Origin: an uncultured Pedosphaera sp.
GTDB taxonomy: Bacteria; Verrucomicrobiota; Verrucomicrobiia; Limisphaerales; Pedosphaeraceae
DNA length: 64,000 nucleotides
Assembly (NCBI GenBank): GCA_903918755.1
Contig: CAIXFN010000098.1
Location: 1-64,000 of the forward strand
Reading direction: 5' to 3'
Shown: positions 32,174 through 43,700 of the stretch, piece by piece
Layout: each line of letters opens with the position of its first letter
Position numbering within the stretch: position 1 is the first letter of the stretch
Position numbers and translations under genes: made by a program
Notes under the pieces: model-generated
Databases searched by the model: none
What the model was told of the DNA's origin: nothing
The model's input: the letters and a program-made list of their open reading frames with translations, nothing else

Positions 32174-33415
32174 TTAAAGAGCGTCCCCGGGGGAGATGGG
32201 GTCGCTAATTTCGGGGGGTTGAAATACGATGGCGTCGGCGGACGGCGGGCCGCCTTCGAGCCGCGGCAGATAGGCGCGGACAAAGGCGTTGCGCAGAATG
32301 TTGCCGAGCGTCGCGAAAATGTCGGCCGAATTCGCGCCGGTGGCGTCGCCGGTGAAGGGGATAAGCGTTCCGAATTGATCCCGGGAATAGTTCTTGAGCA
32401 AGCCGGTCGCGCCGCCAACCAGGGCTTGCCAAAAAAACTGGAGCACATTGTCTTCCGCCAGATCCTGGCCGAGGCTGAAGACTTGTAGATTGCGGAAGAG
32501 CGGTTTGGCATAGCCGGTGATTTGACCCTCCTTGACATCCGTTTCCAGTACCAAGTCGAACCAGCCGCGTTTGAAGGCAAATTTGCCATAAGCCAGCGCG
32601 AGATTGTTGATCTTGGTGACATCCAAACCCAGCAGACGCAGGGCCATGTGAAACGTGGGACGGTAGGAAAAGGGATCGAGGGTCATCTGGTATTCAAACC
32701 GGGCTTGATCCATGACCAAACCACTGGCCTGGACGGTGGCGACGAGGGGCTTGGTTTCGTCGAGAATATTGCCCAAATTGTCAATGGTGGCCTGAAATGT
32801 GGAAATGTAAACATCCACCGGCTGGGCGGCCTGATAGGCGCGAAAGTGGATGGAGCCATCCTGGATGACCGCGCTGTTAATCTGGAAGGGAAAAAGATCT
32901 TTGAGCAGCAACAGCCAGGGGCCCCCGACGCCGGTCTGGGCTTCGCCGGCGTCCGGGGCATCCACGAAGTTTAATTCTGGTTGCTCCATCAGCACGCGAC
33001 CAACCAACCGGCGGTGAAGCAGGGGCTTCCATTCCAGAGCGAAATCCACACTTTTGGCAGCAAACAAAGGAACCGGCACATTGCCCGTCGTTTTGTTCAG
33101 GCGCACATCGTCGATGGAATAGGCCCCGCGTAATAAATGGATCCGCACCTCGCCAATCCGGCCCTCATAGAGCGGATTGCGGGCAAGGGTCCGATTGACA
33201 TAGCCCCGCACCGCCCACGGGAGAATGGCGCGCCCGATGCCAAGCAGGATGCCAAGGAAAAGGAGACACAACCCAAGGCGGCGCCAGATCCGGCGGCGTT
33301 TGCGACCCGGGAGGCGCGGTTTTGAGCCGGAGCCCGGCATTGGAACTTCCTGGGTGGACAGGTTGCCCGGAGCCCGATGATTTTGAACGTTGTGGCGGAG
33401 GGAAGGCAATTTCAT
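32174..33415 (-). CDS. AsmA/DUF748-like membrane-anchored protein
   Basis: A 413-residue protein with a basic N-terminus, one membrane helix (residues 47-67) and a long beta-rich periplasmic part with the DUF748/AsmA look: LYEGRIGEVRIHLLRGAYSIDDVRL, LLHRRLVGRVLMEQPELNFV, and PFQINSAVIQDGSIHF. Relatives act in lipid transport or outer-membrane homeostasis. The ATG at 33415 shares its A with the TGA of the upstream YihY gene (TGATG), so the two are probably coupled; a start at 33340 is also possible. Function of this member is not established. Confidence 0.82.
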   Translation of the reverse strand: MKLPSLRHNVQNHRAPGNLSTQEVPMPGSGSKPRLPGRKRRRIWRRLGLCLLFLGILLGIGRAILPWAVRGYVNRTLARNPLYEGRIGEVRIHLLRGAYSIDDVRLNKTTGNVPVPLFAAKSVDFALEWKPLLHRRLVGRVLMEQPELNFVDAPDAGEAQTGVGGPWLLLLKDLFPFQINSAVIQDGSIHFRAYQAAQPVDVYISTFQATIDNLGNILDETKPLVATVQASGLVMDQARFEYQMTLDPFSYRPTFHMALRLLGLDVTKINNLALAYGKFAFKRGWFDLVLETDVKEGQITGYAKPLFRNLQVFSLGQDLAEDNVLQFFWQALVGGATGLLKNYSRDQFGTLIPFTGDATGANSADIFATLGNILRNAFVRAYLPRLEGGPPSADAIVFQPPEISDPISPGDAL

Positions 33416-34314
33416 CAGCTTTCCCGTCCTGGTTCCTTTACCGCCTGCGCTCCGGCGGCCACAACGCCATGATAGTGATCGGCCCAGGCCTTGGTAAATT
33501 CCGCGCCGTAAAAAAGAATCATGGCGGAGTATGACACCCACAGCAGAATGAGGATGATTGAGCCCGCACCCCCGTAGAGCGAGCCGGGTTGAGCGTGGCC
33601 AAAGTACATCCCCAGTCCAAATTTACCGATCTCAAACAAAGAGCCCGTCAGGAAAGCACCCACCCAAACATACCGCCATTTAATTTTGGCATCCGGCAGA
33701 ATTTTGAATATCAGCGCGAATAAAACGGAAATGATGGAAAGGGAGATCAAAAAATTGGCGGTCTGTAAGAAGTGCACCATAGATCCCGGCCAAATCTGTT
33801 GCAGCCATTTGCTCACGGCCGCCAGAATGGAGGCAATCACCAACGACACCAAGAGGAGGAAGGCAATGGACAAAATGAGGCCGAAAGAAAAAAGTCGAAC
33901 CTTCAGCAATACCCAGAGCCCGGATTTGGCGGGGGTGGCCTTCACTTCCCAGATAACGTTGAGCGATTTCTGCAACTGCACAAACACGCCGGTCGCCCCA
34001 ACCAGAATGGTTATCAGACCGATCAACATGGCCCAGATGGATCCTTTGTTGCGCTGGGCTCGGGTCATCATTTCCTGAATTTGGTCGGCGGTATCATTGC
34101 CCATCGCGTCCCCGATCTGGCCGTGGAGCTGTCCGATGACCGCTTCCCTGCCAAAAAAATAGCCGGCCAGGGTCATGACCAGAACCAACAGGCCGGGCAG
34201 CGAGAAGATGGCATAATAGGCGATTACGGCACTTTCACGGAAGGGATCCTTTTCATACCATTTGTCAAAGGCAGCTTTAAAGAGCAAAGCGGTTGCCGGA
34301 ATTTGAATTCTCAT
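33415..34314 (-). CDS. YihY/BrkB family inner-membrane protein
   Basis: A 299-residue protein with six predicted membrane helices. Family marks visible: FRESAVIAYYAIFSLPGLLVLV at the N-terminus, GATGVFVQLQKSLNVIWEV in the middle, and ILLWVSYSAMILFYGAEFTKAW near the end. Once proposed as ribonuclease BN, the family is now regarded as a membrane protein of uncertain role. The gene is translationally coupled to the AsmA-like gene downstream. Start ATG at 34314 begins directly before the first amphipathic segment. Confidence 0.93.
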   Translation of the reverse strand: MRIQIPATALLFKAAFDKWYEKDPFRESAVIAYYAIFSLPGLLVLVMTLAGYFFGREAVIGQLHGQIGDAMGNDTADQIQEMMTRAQRNKGSIWAMLIGLITILVGATGVFVQLQKSLNVIWEVKATPAKSGLWVLLKVRLFSFGLILSIAFLLLVSLVIASILAAVSKWLQQIWPGSMVHFLQTANFLISLSIISVLFALIFKILPDAKIKWRYVWVGAFLTGSLFEIGKFGLGMYFGHAQPGSLYGGAGSIILILLWVSYSAMILFYGAEFTKAWADHYHGVVAAGAQAVKEPGRES

Positions 34315-34720
34315 GATGGCGGCGGTTGGCCGGCAACCGATTCAACCCGGGCGATGGAATAGACAACACATCATCCCGGGAAATGGTATGTTTCTTGGAT
34401 TGATATTTCTCGTGATGCGAATCATCCCGGCACTACACGTTTGGCATTTTGGTTGATTGTCACGATCTGTAATATCGTTTGGAATCACCATCCTTCCACG
34501 GGGGGGTTCGCCCTACGTATTCAAAACAAGAACGTGTCGTGTCATTAACGCCGCGTCGCGATTGCCATTCTCAGGACGCTTGATCCGGCACCTTTGATGT
34601 TGGTGGTCCAGAAGATGGATGGTGCCACCTCTCCCCGACCCTCTCCGCCATTGTGAATGGCAGAGAGGGAGATGCGGGCTGGTCGGTCAGCGTTTCAAGC
34701 CACAGCAGTTATGGCACGAA
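34315..34720. other. Intergenic region between the giant gene and the YihY gene
   Basis: A 406-base stretch downstream of the giant gene and upstream of the YihY operon, so it should carry a terminator for the former and a promoter for the latter. It holds the hairpin listed at 34641-34667. No gene is recognised. Confidence 0.5.
34641..34667. terminator. Hairpin downstream of the giant gene
   Basis: CTCTCCGCCATT (34641-34652) and AATGGCAGAGAG (34656-34667) form a 12-pair stem with one mismatch and a GTG loop, 54 bases beyond the giant gene's stop on the minus strand. There is no T-tract. The preceding CTCTCCCCGACC resembles a repetitive intergenic motif; a single copy is seen here. Confidence 0.4.
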
Positions 34721-37700
34721 TCAAGGAGTTCGGGTGCGGTAGAATTTCGTCGTCAGATTCGTCGATGGCAGATCCAGAAAGAGGAAGAAGCCCTCGCCAT
34801 CCGTGATGTTCGTGGAGATGTCGGTCCAAACCGGGGGATTACCGGCCAGGCTGGTGGTGCGTTGGACGACGTAGGCGGCTCCGGGGAGACCAGAGAAGCC
34901 CAGTTGCACGCTGCCATCGGGGAGGAGGGCTGGATTGAGGATGGCGCCGCCAGTTCCCGGTACGGGCGGATTCACCGTTAGCAGGGCGGCGCGGGTCTGG
35001 ACCACACAGCCGGCGGCGGAGGTGATCTGGCAACGCACCCAGGCGCCGTTGTAGTCCGAGGTCGGTTGGCGGACCGCGAGGAGGGGCAAGCCGGTCCGTG
35101 TGAAACCAGGCACACCGGCCAGGGAGGTGAAGGAATTGGTGTTGCCCGCCAGCGCGATCTGCCAGTCGTAGGCCAAGCCATCGCCACTGGCGGAAACCGC
35201 GAAGAAGTTGGCCCCGGGTTTCGGATAAACCAGGTCCCGGGGTTGCGTCAGGATTAGCAGGGAGGTCCCTGAAGTGCCCGTGAATTGGAACGGGCCGAGA
35301 TCGATGGCACCGCCGGAGACGCGTGGATTGCCGCGAATGTCCAGGGGCAAGCCCGTGGCGAAGGCGGGATCCCCGGCGCCGATGAGGGGCGAGCAGGTTG
35401 CCAGGCGAAAATCTCCATTGGTCGTCGGGCTTTGCGACGGGTCGATGGGGAGTGCGAAGACCGGATTCTGGCCGGTCACGCCTGGTCCACCGAAAGTGGC
35501 CAGACCTTCGATGGAGGAGTTGGCGAGGGTGGCGTCCGCGAACGAAAGGGCGATTTGCTGGGACTCGGCGGAACCCGCATTGGCATGGGCCGACCGGTTG
35601 TTCCAAATAATGGAATTGAGGATCGTCAAGGTTGCTCCCTGGGAATTGATGCCGCCAAGGAATGCGCTGCCTAGCAAAACATCCTGATTCGCGGCCACCG
35701 TGGTGTTAATCAACGTTCCGGTTCCCTGAAAGAGGGCCAACCCGCCGCCGTTGCCCGTGACCAAGGCGTCCGCGAGAATCAGATTGCTGTTGGTGGCGTA
35801 AAGCGCGCCGGCCCGGTTGCCCTGGAAGACGCAGTTGGTGAACGACCCGTTGCCCCCATTTAGACCAACGCCGATAACCTGATTGGCGAGGAATTGGCAG
35901 TTTTGCACGATGGCATTAGCGTTGGACGCGATCAAGCCGGACGATGTGCCGGTGAAAATGAAACCATCCACGACGTAGTTCAAGGGCGGCAGAATGGGCG
36001 CGGAGGAATTGGTGCCTTCGACGATGATTTCCGAATAACCCTGCCAGCCGTTATTGAACACGTCCGCCTGGGCGGGGCCACCAAAATCAAACTTCAAGCG
36101 GGCCACGTTTTGGGCCAATTGTCCGGATTGCAAGGGGCTGATCGCGACGCGGGCCGCCATGCGGTTGCCGTCGGGGCTGACGGGCAGATAAAAAACCGTG
36201 GTGATCGGGATAAACGTGGTCGGCGCGGTCACCGTGGAATAGGAAAGGGTATAATATTGCCCGAACCGGCCGTTATCCTGCCAACCGGTATAGACCACGA
36301 CATTCGTGATATCGGAACCGTTGACCGAATTGGTGAGGGTGTAAACCAAGGAGGTTCCGGAACTGGCACCGCAACTCGCAAACCCGCCAAACACCGTGAC
36401 ATCACCCACATTGCCGTCGGTCAGGACCGACGTGCCACCCGTGGTGGAATTAGCAAAGTCTCCCACCGCCGTGCTGGGGGACAGTCCGCGAATCAGGCTG
36501 TCAGTTTCCACGGGCCAGGAGGGAGTGAAGGCGTTGGGGCTGCTCTGGTTGCTGGTGGTGATGGATACCGCGGGCACCGTCAGGCCGGCCGCCGGTGTCC
36601 CTTGAACCGTGATGGCGGTATAGCCGGCCGCAAAGTTTTCCGCCACCGGAGCGAGGAAGTTAAACATCACCGCGACCACACTTTTGGCAATCGGAGCGCC
36701 CGTGGGGTCGGTGATGGCCACGCGCGTCGCCGAGCCCGTGGCGGTGGGATCAGAGGGGTCGCTGTGGACCGTGGTCAAATAAAGGAAATTGTCCGGGTCG
36801 GCGGCGGTGGCATAGGAAACCGTGTAGTCCTGGCGGTCGCGACCGCCGTCCTGCCAGCCGCCATAGGTGGTGATATTGGTGAGGTCAAAGCCGTTGTCCG
36901 AAGGAGGGAGTTGATAAACCAACAACGTTCCGCCCCCGATGCCGCAGATCTCGAAGCCATCATTGCCAGTACCAAAATTGTGGTTGATGGTGAGGGGGAT
37001 GCCGACCACGGTCAAATTGCTGGCGCTCCCACCGGTGTTGTAGGTGCCGAAGTTGCCCATTTGGACGGTCGGAACCAGATTGCCGATCAAGCTGTCCGTG
37101 GCGGCCGTCCAGGTGGGCGTGAGCGGCAGCTCGCCCAATTGGGAACTGAGGGTGATCGTCGGTTGGGACGCGGCACTGGGAATGATTGTGGTTTGGCTAG
37201 GGTCGCCCAAGCCCGTGATCGACACCGCGGGGGCAGTGGGACCGCTGACCAGTTTGGTCGGCTGGGCCCGCCAATCGCGGGTCGCGAAACCGCCGCCCGG
37301 GGCAAAGCCGCCATACACTTGGACGCCCGGAGGAAGGACGTAGCCAGCCCCGGCGTTATAGGTTCCTCCCGCCACAAAAATATTCACGCTTTGGCAGGGG
37401 TTTTGCGTGGCGGCCAGCAGTGCGGGTGCCAGATCCCGGTAGGCGCTGGTCCAAGAACGGCCATCGCCGCCGGGAGTCGCGGTCGCGTTGACATACAGCA
37501 CCGTGGTGGGAACGGTGACCGTGGCGACCGCCGTGGTGTAAGCCAGGCCGGCGTAAACCGCCTGGATTTGCAGCGGGACGAGATTGGTGCTGAAGCGGTA
37601 CAATCCGAGGGTGGAAACACCACCGGCGGAACCCAGGTCTACGTCGGTGCCAAAGAGCCACGGGCCGGCAGTGAAATTTGTCCAACCACCGCCCAGGTTG

Positions 37701-40700
37701 TATTGCCAGATGATGCTGTAGGAAGCCAATCCGCTGGCCTGGAATATGGTGCTGCCGCCGGGACAAACCACCGCGGGCAAGGGCGACGGTCCCGCATAAA
37801 GTGCATTGGTTCCGCCGGATGCCGACTCAAAGGCGCCCAGATCCACCACAGAATTTTGCACACGCGGGTTGCCGGCGCGGTCCGTCTCGTTGCCGAGGAG
37901 GAAGGCGTTGGCGCCGGCGTTGATGGCGGGGGAGTTGGCGGCCAGGGCGTAGCCGAGGGCGAAGAAGGGGTTGAAATTCAGGACGCTGCCGCCCGCTGGG
38001 GAGGATTGGAATTCAATGATATCGTTGGTCAAATTCAAATTTCCCTGGGCGGCGTAGAGGTTGGCGGCCGCGGTATTACTGAGCGACAGGCTCGTGACGT
38101 TGTTGTCCCAGAAGATCGAGTTCAAAAGGGTGGCCGAACCGCCGGATTGGCCCAGGCCGCCGGCATAAGTCCCGCCGGTGTTGTTCGCGACGGTACAATT
38201 TACCAAGGTGACGTTACCGCCGGCATTGAAAATCGCCCCGCCTTGGAGCGTGGACTGATTGGCGGTGAACAGGCAATTCCGGGCGGTCAGCGCTCCGTTG
38301 GACAGGTAAATGGCGCCGCCATTGGCCGCCGCATTATTTGAGAAGCTGCAAGCCAGGAGCGAGATCAGGGAATTCGTGGCGTTGATGGCCGCCCCGTTGC
38401 CCGTTGCACTATTGCCCGTAAAGGCGCAATTGGTGATGACCAGGCCACCCAAAGCGTTTTGCGCCAGGATGGCCGTCTGACCCGAGCCGGACAAAACCAG
38501 GTTCCGCAAGGTGGGCGCCGCGTTGGACACAATCACCCCATATTTGCCGCCGCCGTTGATCGTGAATCCGTCGATGAGGCAATCATTGGTCGCTCCGGAG
38601 GTAAAACGAAGCACATTGGTCGTCCCGGTGAGAGTCGTGGGATAGGCCAGCGAGTTCCGGGGCCCGCCGCCCGCGGGGAAGCCGCCATAAAGGGCGAGGT
38701 GCGGCGCCACCAGGAAATTGGAAGTGGAGGTATAATTTCCCTGCGCCACCAGAATATTTGCGCTCCCGCAAGGAATCAGCGCCCCTTGTGCCAGGGCGAG
38801 GCCAAGGTCACGGTAGGCCGTGGCCCACGAAGCACCATTACCACCCGGTGCCGCCGACTGGTCCACGTACAGGGTGGGTGCGGAAGGCACCGTCAAAACA
38901 GCCACTGCCGTCGTGTAGGATTGCGAGACGTAAACGGCCTGCACCTGCAACCCGCTGAGGTTGGTCGAGACCCCGGTCAGCGCGAGGGTGGAAACCCCGT
39001 TGACCGTGGAAACGGAGGCCGGGACGCCGCCAATGGCTACGCCGTTGGTCACATTGGTCCAGCCCGCGCCGAAGCCATACTGCCATTGGAAACTGTAAAA
39101 GGGCAGGCCGCTGGCTTGAAAGGAAGCGCCGGAACCGGGGCACGCGGCGAGCGAAGCGGGCGGCGCGCCATGCACGGGCGAACTGGAACCATTATAGGGC
39201 GATTCATAAGCCCCGATATCCACCACCGCCTGCTGGAGCCGAGGATTGCCGGCCAGATCGACTTCCCCCGACAGAACCAAGGAGTTGATTCCACTGTTGA
39301 TGGCCGGCGACGAGGCCGAAAGCGTGTAATCCGGGTTCAGGAAGGGATTGGAATTTTGGAAAGCTCCTCCCGAGCCATTTTGAACCAGATTATTGGCTGC
39401 GGTAGGACTTCCCGCCGTGGAGGAAATTTGCGGGCCGGGATTCCCCCACACGATGCTATTCTGGAGGGTCAACTGATTGCCATTGGCGAAAGCCTGAATG
39501 CCGGCACCGGTGCCAAAGGTCACGCTATTGCTGGCGATGGTGCAATTGATGAAGGCGGTGGGATTTGCCGAGCTGGCCAGAATCACCCCGCCATCATGCG
39601 TGGTGACATTTTTGGCGAAGAGGCAATCGCGAAAGGTGGTTGGATAGCTGACCGCTGCCGCGGAACCACCAAGGTAGCCGACGTTGCCAGAAAAAACGCA
39701 GCCCGAAAAATTCCAGGAGCCGTTGGTGATCGTGTTGGCAATGTTAACGGCGCCACCATAGTTCACGATCGAGCTGCCATTGGTATAAAACCCACAATTC
39801 ACCACCGTCAGCGAACCATCATGGCCCTGCAGTCCCTGGACATTATTCGCCAGCACGCACTTGCTGATCAACATGCCAGGAGTGGGGAATTCCACCTGGA
39901 TCCCGCCTCCGAAGCCAGCACCCCGGACAATCAGATTTTGCAACGTAGGCCCAGCGTTCGTGGTGTAGATTCCGGTAAACCCGCCCTGGATGATCAAACC
40001 ATCCAGGACGGTGTCAGCGCCACCGGAATTGATGGTTACCACGGTTCCGGAACTGGCGGTGGTGTTCAAAATCGTGGGATTGGTCTGCCAATTGCGCGAA
40101 GCCAACGGACCGCCGCCGGTCGGGAATCCGCCGTAGATGGTCACGTGCGGCGGGATGCTGAAGGTTCCCGCCGTGGTGTAGGTCCCTTGGGCCATTTCAA
40201 TGATCGGCGCACAGCCGGTGGATTGAAAAGCCGCGGTCAGAGCCGGCGACAAGCGGTTATAAGCCTGGGCCCAGGTGCTGCCATTGCCGTTGGTGGGCGC
40301 CGAAGCATCAACGTAGATAATGGGAGTCGGTATGACGGTGAGGGTGGCGGCGGGCGTGATGTAAGAGGTGCCGCCAAACACGACCCGGACGGATAGGCGG
40401 TTGAGATTGGTGCCCACCGCGGTCAGTTGCAACGTCGAGACGCCACCATTCGTCAGGAGAGTCACGCTAGCGCCCAGCCAGGGTCCGGCGGTAAAGTTGG
40501 TCCAACCGGGGCCGAAACTGTATTGCCACTGGTAGGTGTACGTGGCCAGGCCGCTGGCTTGAAATAGCGCCGGGCTGCCCTGGCAGACGGTGACGGACTG
40601 TGGCGGAGGACCATAGGTCACGCCGTTGGTGCCGAGGTAAGCGGACATTTCGTAAGCGCCAATGTCCACCGTGCCGCCCTCGATGCGCGCGTTGCCGGCC

Positions 40701-43700
40701 AGGTCAGTTTCACCCACCAGCGTGTAGGCATTATTGCCGGCATTGATCGCGGCCGAGGTTGCCGGCAGCGTATAGTTGGAATTGAGCGCGGGATCGAAGG
40801 CGATGAGTCCGTTCGTGTTGAACTGGAGGATGTCATTGGCCAGGGAAAAGCCATCCAGAGATGGAATGAGGCGGTTGGATCCATTAATCACGATAATGCG
40901 GAGCCCGGTGTTTATCTGGGCCGGCTGATTGGTGAGCAGCGTCGTGACATTGCCCCAGACGATGGAATTCAAGAGCGACACTGGACCGCCGTCGTTTTCT
41001 ACTCCCCCGACATAGCTCGCTGAATTGGTGACGATCGTGCAATTGACAAGCGCGAGCGGGGAGGACTGGTTGTTCCAGATGGCGCCATAGCCGCCAACGT
41101 TGCGGGCGATGAGACAATCCCGCAACGTGACGGAACCGCGGAGGACATTTACCGCGCCCGCATCGCGGCCAGTATTGCCAATAAATGAGCAGCCCAGGAA
41201 GCTGGCGCCGGTGTACAGGTCGGCGGCTCCCGCCCCCTGAGAGTTGCCGTTGTTGATAAACTGACAATTGACGGCCGACAGGAATCCGCCCTTGTCGGAA
41301 TAAATTCCGCCCGCACAGTTACTGATGACGCACTGGCTGAGACTGACCCGGCCTCCAAGGCTTTGGATGGGATAGCCACCGCTGCTGCCGGAAAAGGTGA
41401 CATTGCTGAGGATGGGCGAGGCAAACTGAGCGACACTCAGGCCGGATTTTAGGAAACTGCAATTTTGGATAAGGGGGCTGCCGCCGCCTTGTTTGATAGA
41501 GACCGCGAAGCCCATGTTGCTGAAGATCAGTCCGTCCAAAATGGTGTGCTGGCCAACCGCTTCAGCGACCGACTGGGTCAAGGGCGAAAAACCGGAAGCC
41601 GTGATGACGGTCGGGTGGGTAACCGGGTTGCGGGCGCTCAACGGGGCTCCGTTGGTGAATCCGCCGTCGATTTCGAGGCCGGGAGGCAATCCGACAACCT
41701 GCGAAACATCGTAAGTTCCCGCAGCGACCCAAATCGTATTGCAGAAGGAAGACGAATTAATCGCGGCCGACAGGCTGTTGAAAGCGTTGCTCCAGCTCGA
41801 TCCATTGTTCGCGCCGTGCGCCTGGGAATCCACATACACAATCGTCTGGGGATTGATGGTCAGGGTCACCACCGGCGAAGTGAAATTGACCGAACCGGAC
41901 GCAATGAACCGGTAGAGGTTGGCATTGAAGTTGGACGGGGGAAATATCCGCAGGGACGAGCCATTGGCAGCAACCGCCAGGGTGTCGTAGGTGTCATTGA
42001 CCACGTTGGTGAAGCCGGTGCCGGCGTTTACCTGCCAGGTGATCGTCAAGGCCTGGCCCGACAAGTCGAACACGTGGAAGCTGGTGTCGCCGAAGCGGCA
42101 GACCGATTGATTCATCAGGGAATAGTCCAGAAAGGAAGGCAGGAGCGCGGCGCCCGTGAAGGCATAAGCACCGAGGTCCGCCACCCCGCCATGCAACCGT
42201 GGGTTGCCCAGGGGGTCGAGGGCAGCCGCCGAGATGCCCGCAGTGGCGCCCACGCCGACCGCGGGCGATACGGAAGTCAGTTGAAAATTGCCGGCGGCGG
42301 GGTTGACGAACACCGGGTCGTAGGCCAGCAGCCCCGGGCCGGCGTCCGTGTAGTAATTGAGTCCCTGGATGAGACAGTTGGCAATAACCGGGGCCGTCGG
42401 CCCGAGGAACATTTGGGCCTGTTCCGCCGCGCGATTGTTCTGGGAGGTCGTGTTCTGCCAAAGGATGGTATTGACGAGACTGACGGAACCATTGGTGGAA
42501 GCCACCCACAAACCGGCCGTCAATCCGCCGGCCTGATTGTAGGCGATAGTGTCGTTCAACAGGTTCCAGGCCGTGAAATCGCCGTAAATAACGGACGAAT
42601 TAGTCGTGGCCGTATTCCGGGTGATTTCAGAGTCATTGAGATTGACCGTGCTGCCATAAGCGGTGAGGGCACTGAACCCGGTGTTGCGGGAGATGACGCA
42701 GTCCGTCACGGCGAGCGCCGATTGAACCGCCAAAATGGCCTGGCTACCCGCAACCTGATTATTGCTGAAGGTGCAGCCGCTGAGTTGGACCGTGGAATTG
42801 GTCAGGGCCACTCCCAGCGGCCCCTGGCCGTTGATAAAGCGGCAATTCAGGGCCTGGAAGTTCGTGGCGGATTGGATGGCCAACGAGGTCCCCGTGTTGG
42901 CGGTGAAGAGACACGAATCAAAGAGGACGCCGTTGGCCTGATTCACCAGCACCGCCAGGGTATTGGTTCCGAAGGTGCAATTGCGGATGGTGGGCGCGGA
43001 ATTTGAAATATTCAGCGCCGGTTGGGTGGACACTACGCCGTTCGCGGTAAGATAAAAGCCGTCCAGCTGGCCGCGCCCAATGAATGGATTATTGGGTGAA
43101 CCAATGGCCGAGACCAGCGGGCCATTGGCGGACGACGGCACCAGGTAGGAGACATTGTTCGTCAGGTTGCGCTGGCTCCGGGCGGTCTCGTTGCCGCTGA
43201 AGCCACCCAGCAAGCTAACGCCATCCGGCAGGGTCAGTCCGGTGCCGCACGGGTAGGTGCCCCGGGCCACCCAAATCTCCGTGCAACTGCCGGCGACCGC
43301 GAGGGCCGCGGGGATCGTTTTGAAGGCGGTCCCCCAACTCGCTCCGTTGCCGGATGCTGCGACCGCCGCGTTCACGTAAATCACCGCGGGCGGACTGAGG
43401 GTGACCGGTGCGGGGGCAAGGGAGGTCCCGTTGACCACCACCTGGAATTGCTGGCCAATATATTGCGCCGCATTCAGGATGGTCAGGAGATTGGATGATC
43501 CCACTTGCGACACCTGAAAAGTGCCGCCATTGGTGATCAGGGTGGGGGTGTTCGTGGTGAGCCAATACCATTGGTAAGAATAATTGCTGCCGGTCGGCGC
43601 GACCGCGCTGAGTTGGATCGCCGCGCCCGAACCGCCACAAATACCCGTGGCCACCGGACCGCTGAGCATTTTCAAGGGCCCCGGAGTGACACCTTGGAAT

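Noticed and set aside
35894-38341. Long open frames (up to 927 codons) on the strand opposite the giant gene, also at 38459-40396, 41465-43006 and 46241-49024
   Set aside because: They are mirror frames of a GC-rich coding sequence. Their translations are arginine-, glycine- and glutamine-rich, have no domain I recognise, and lack a consistent start signal, while the minus-strand frame has clear repeats and a signal peptide.
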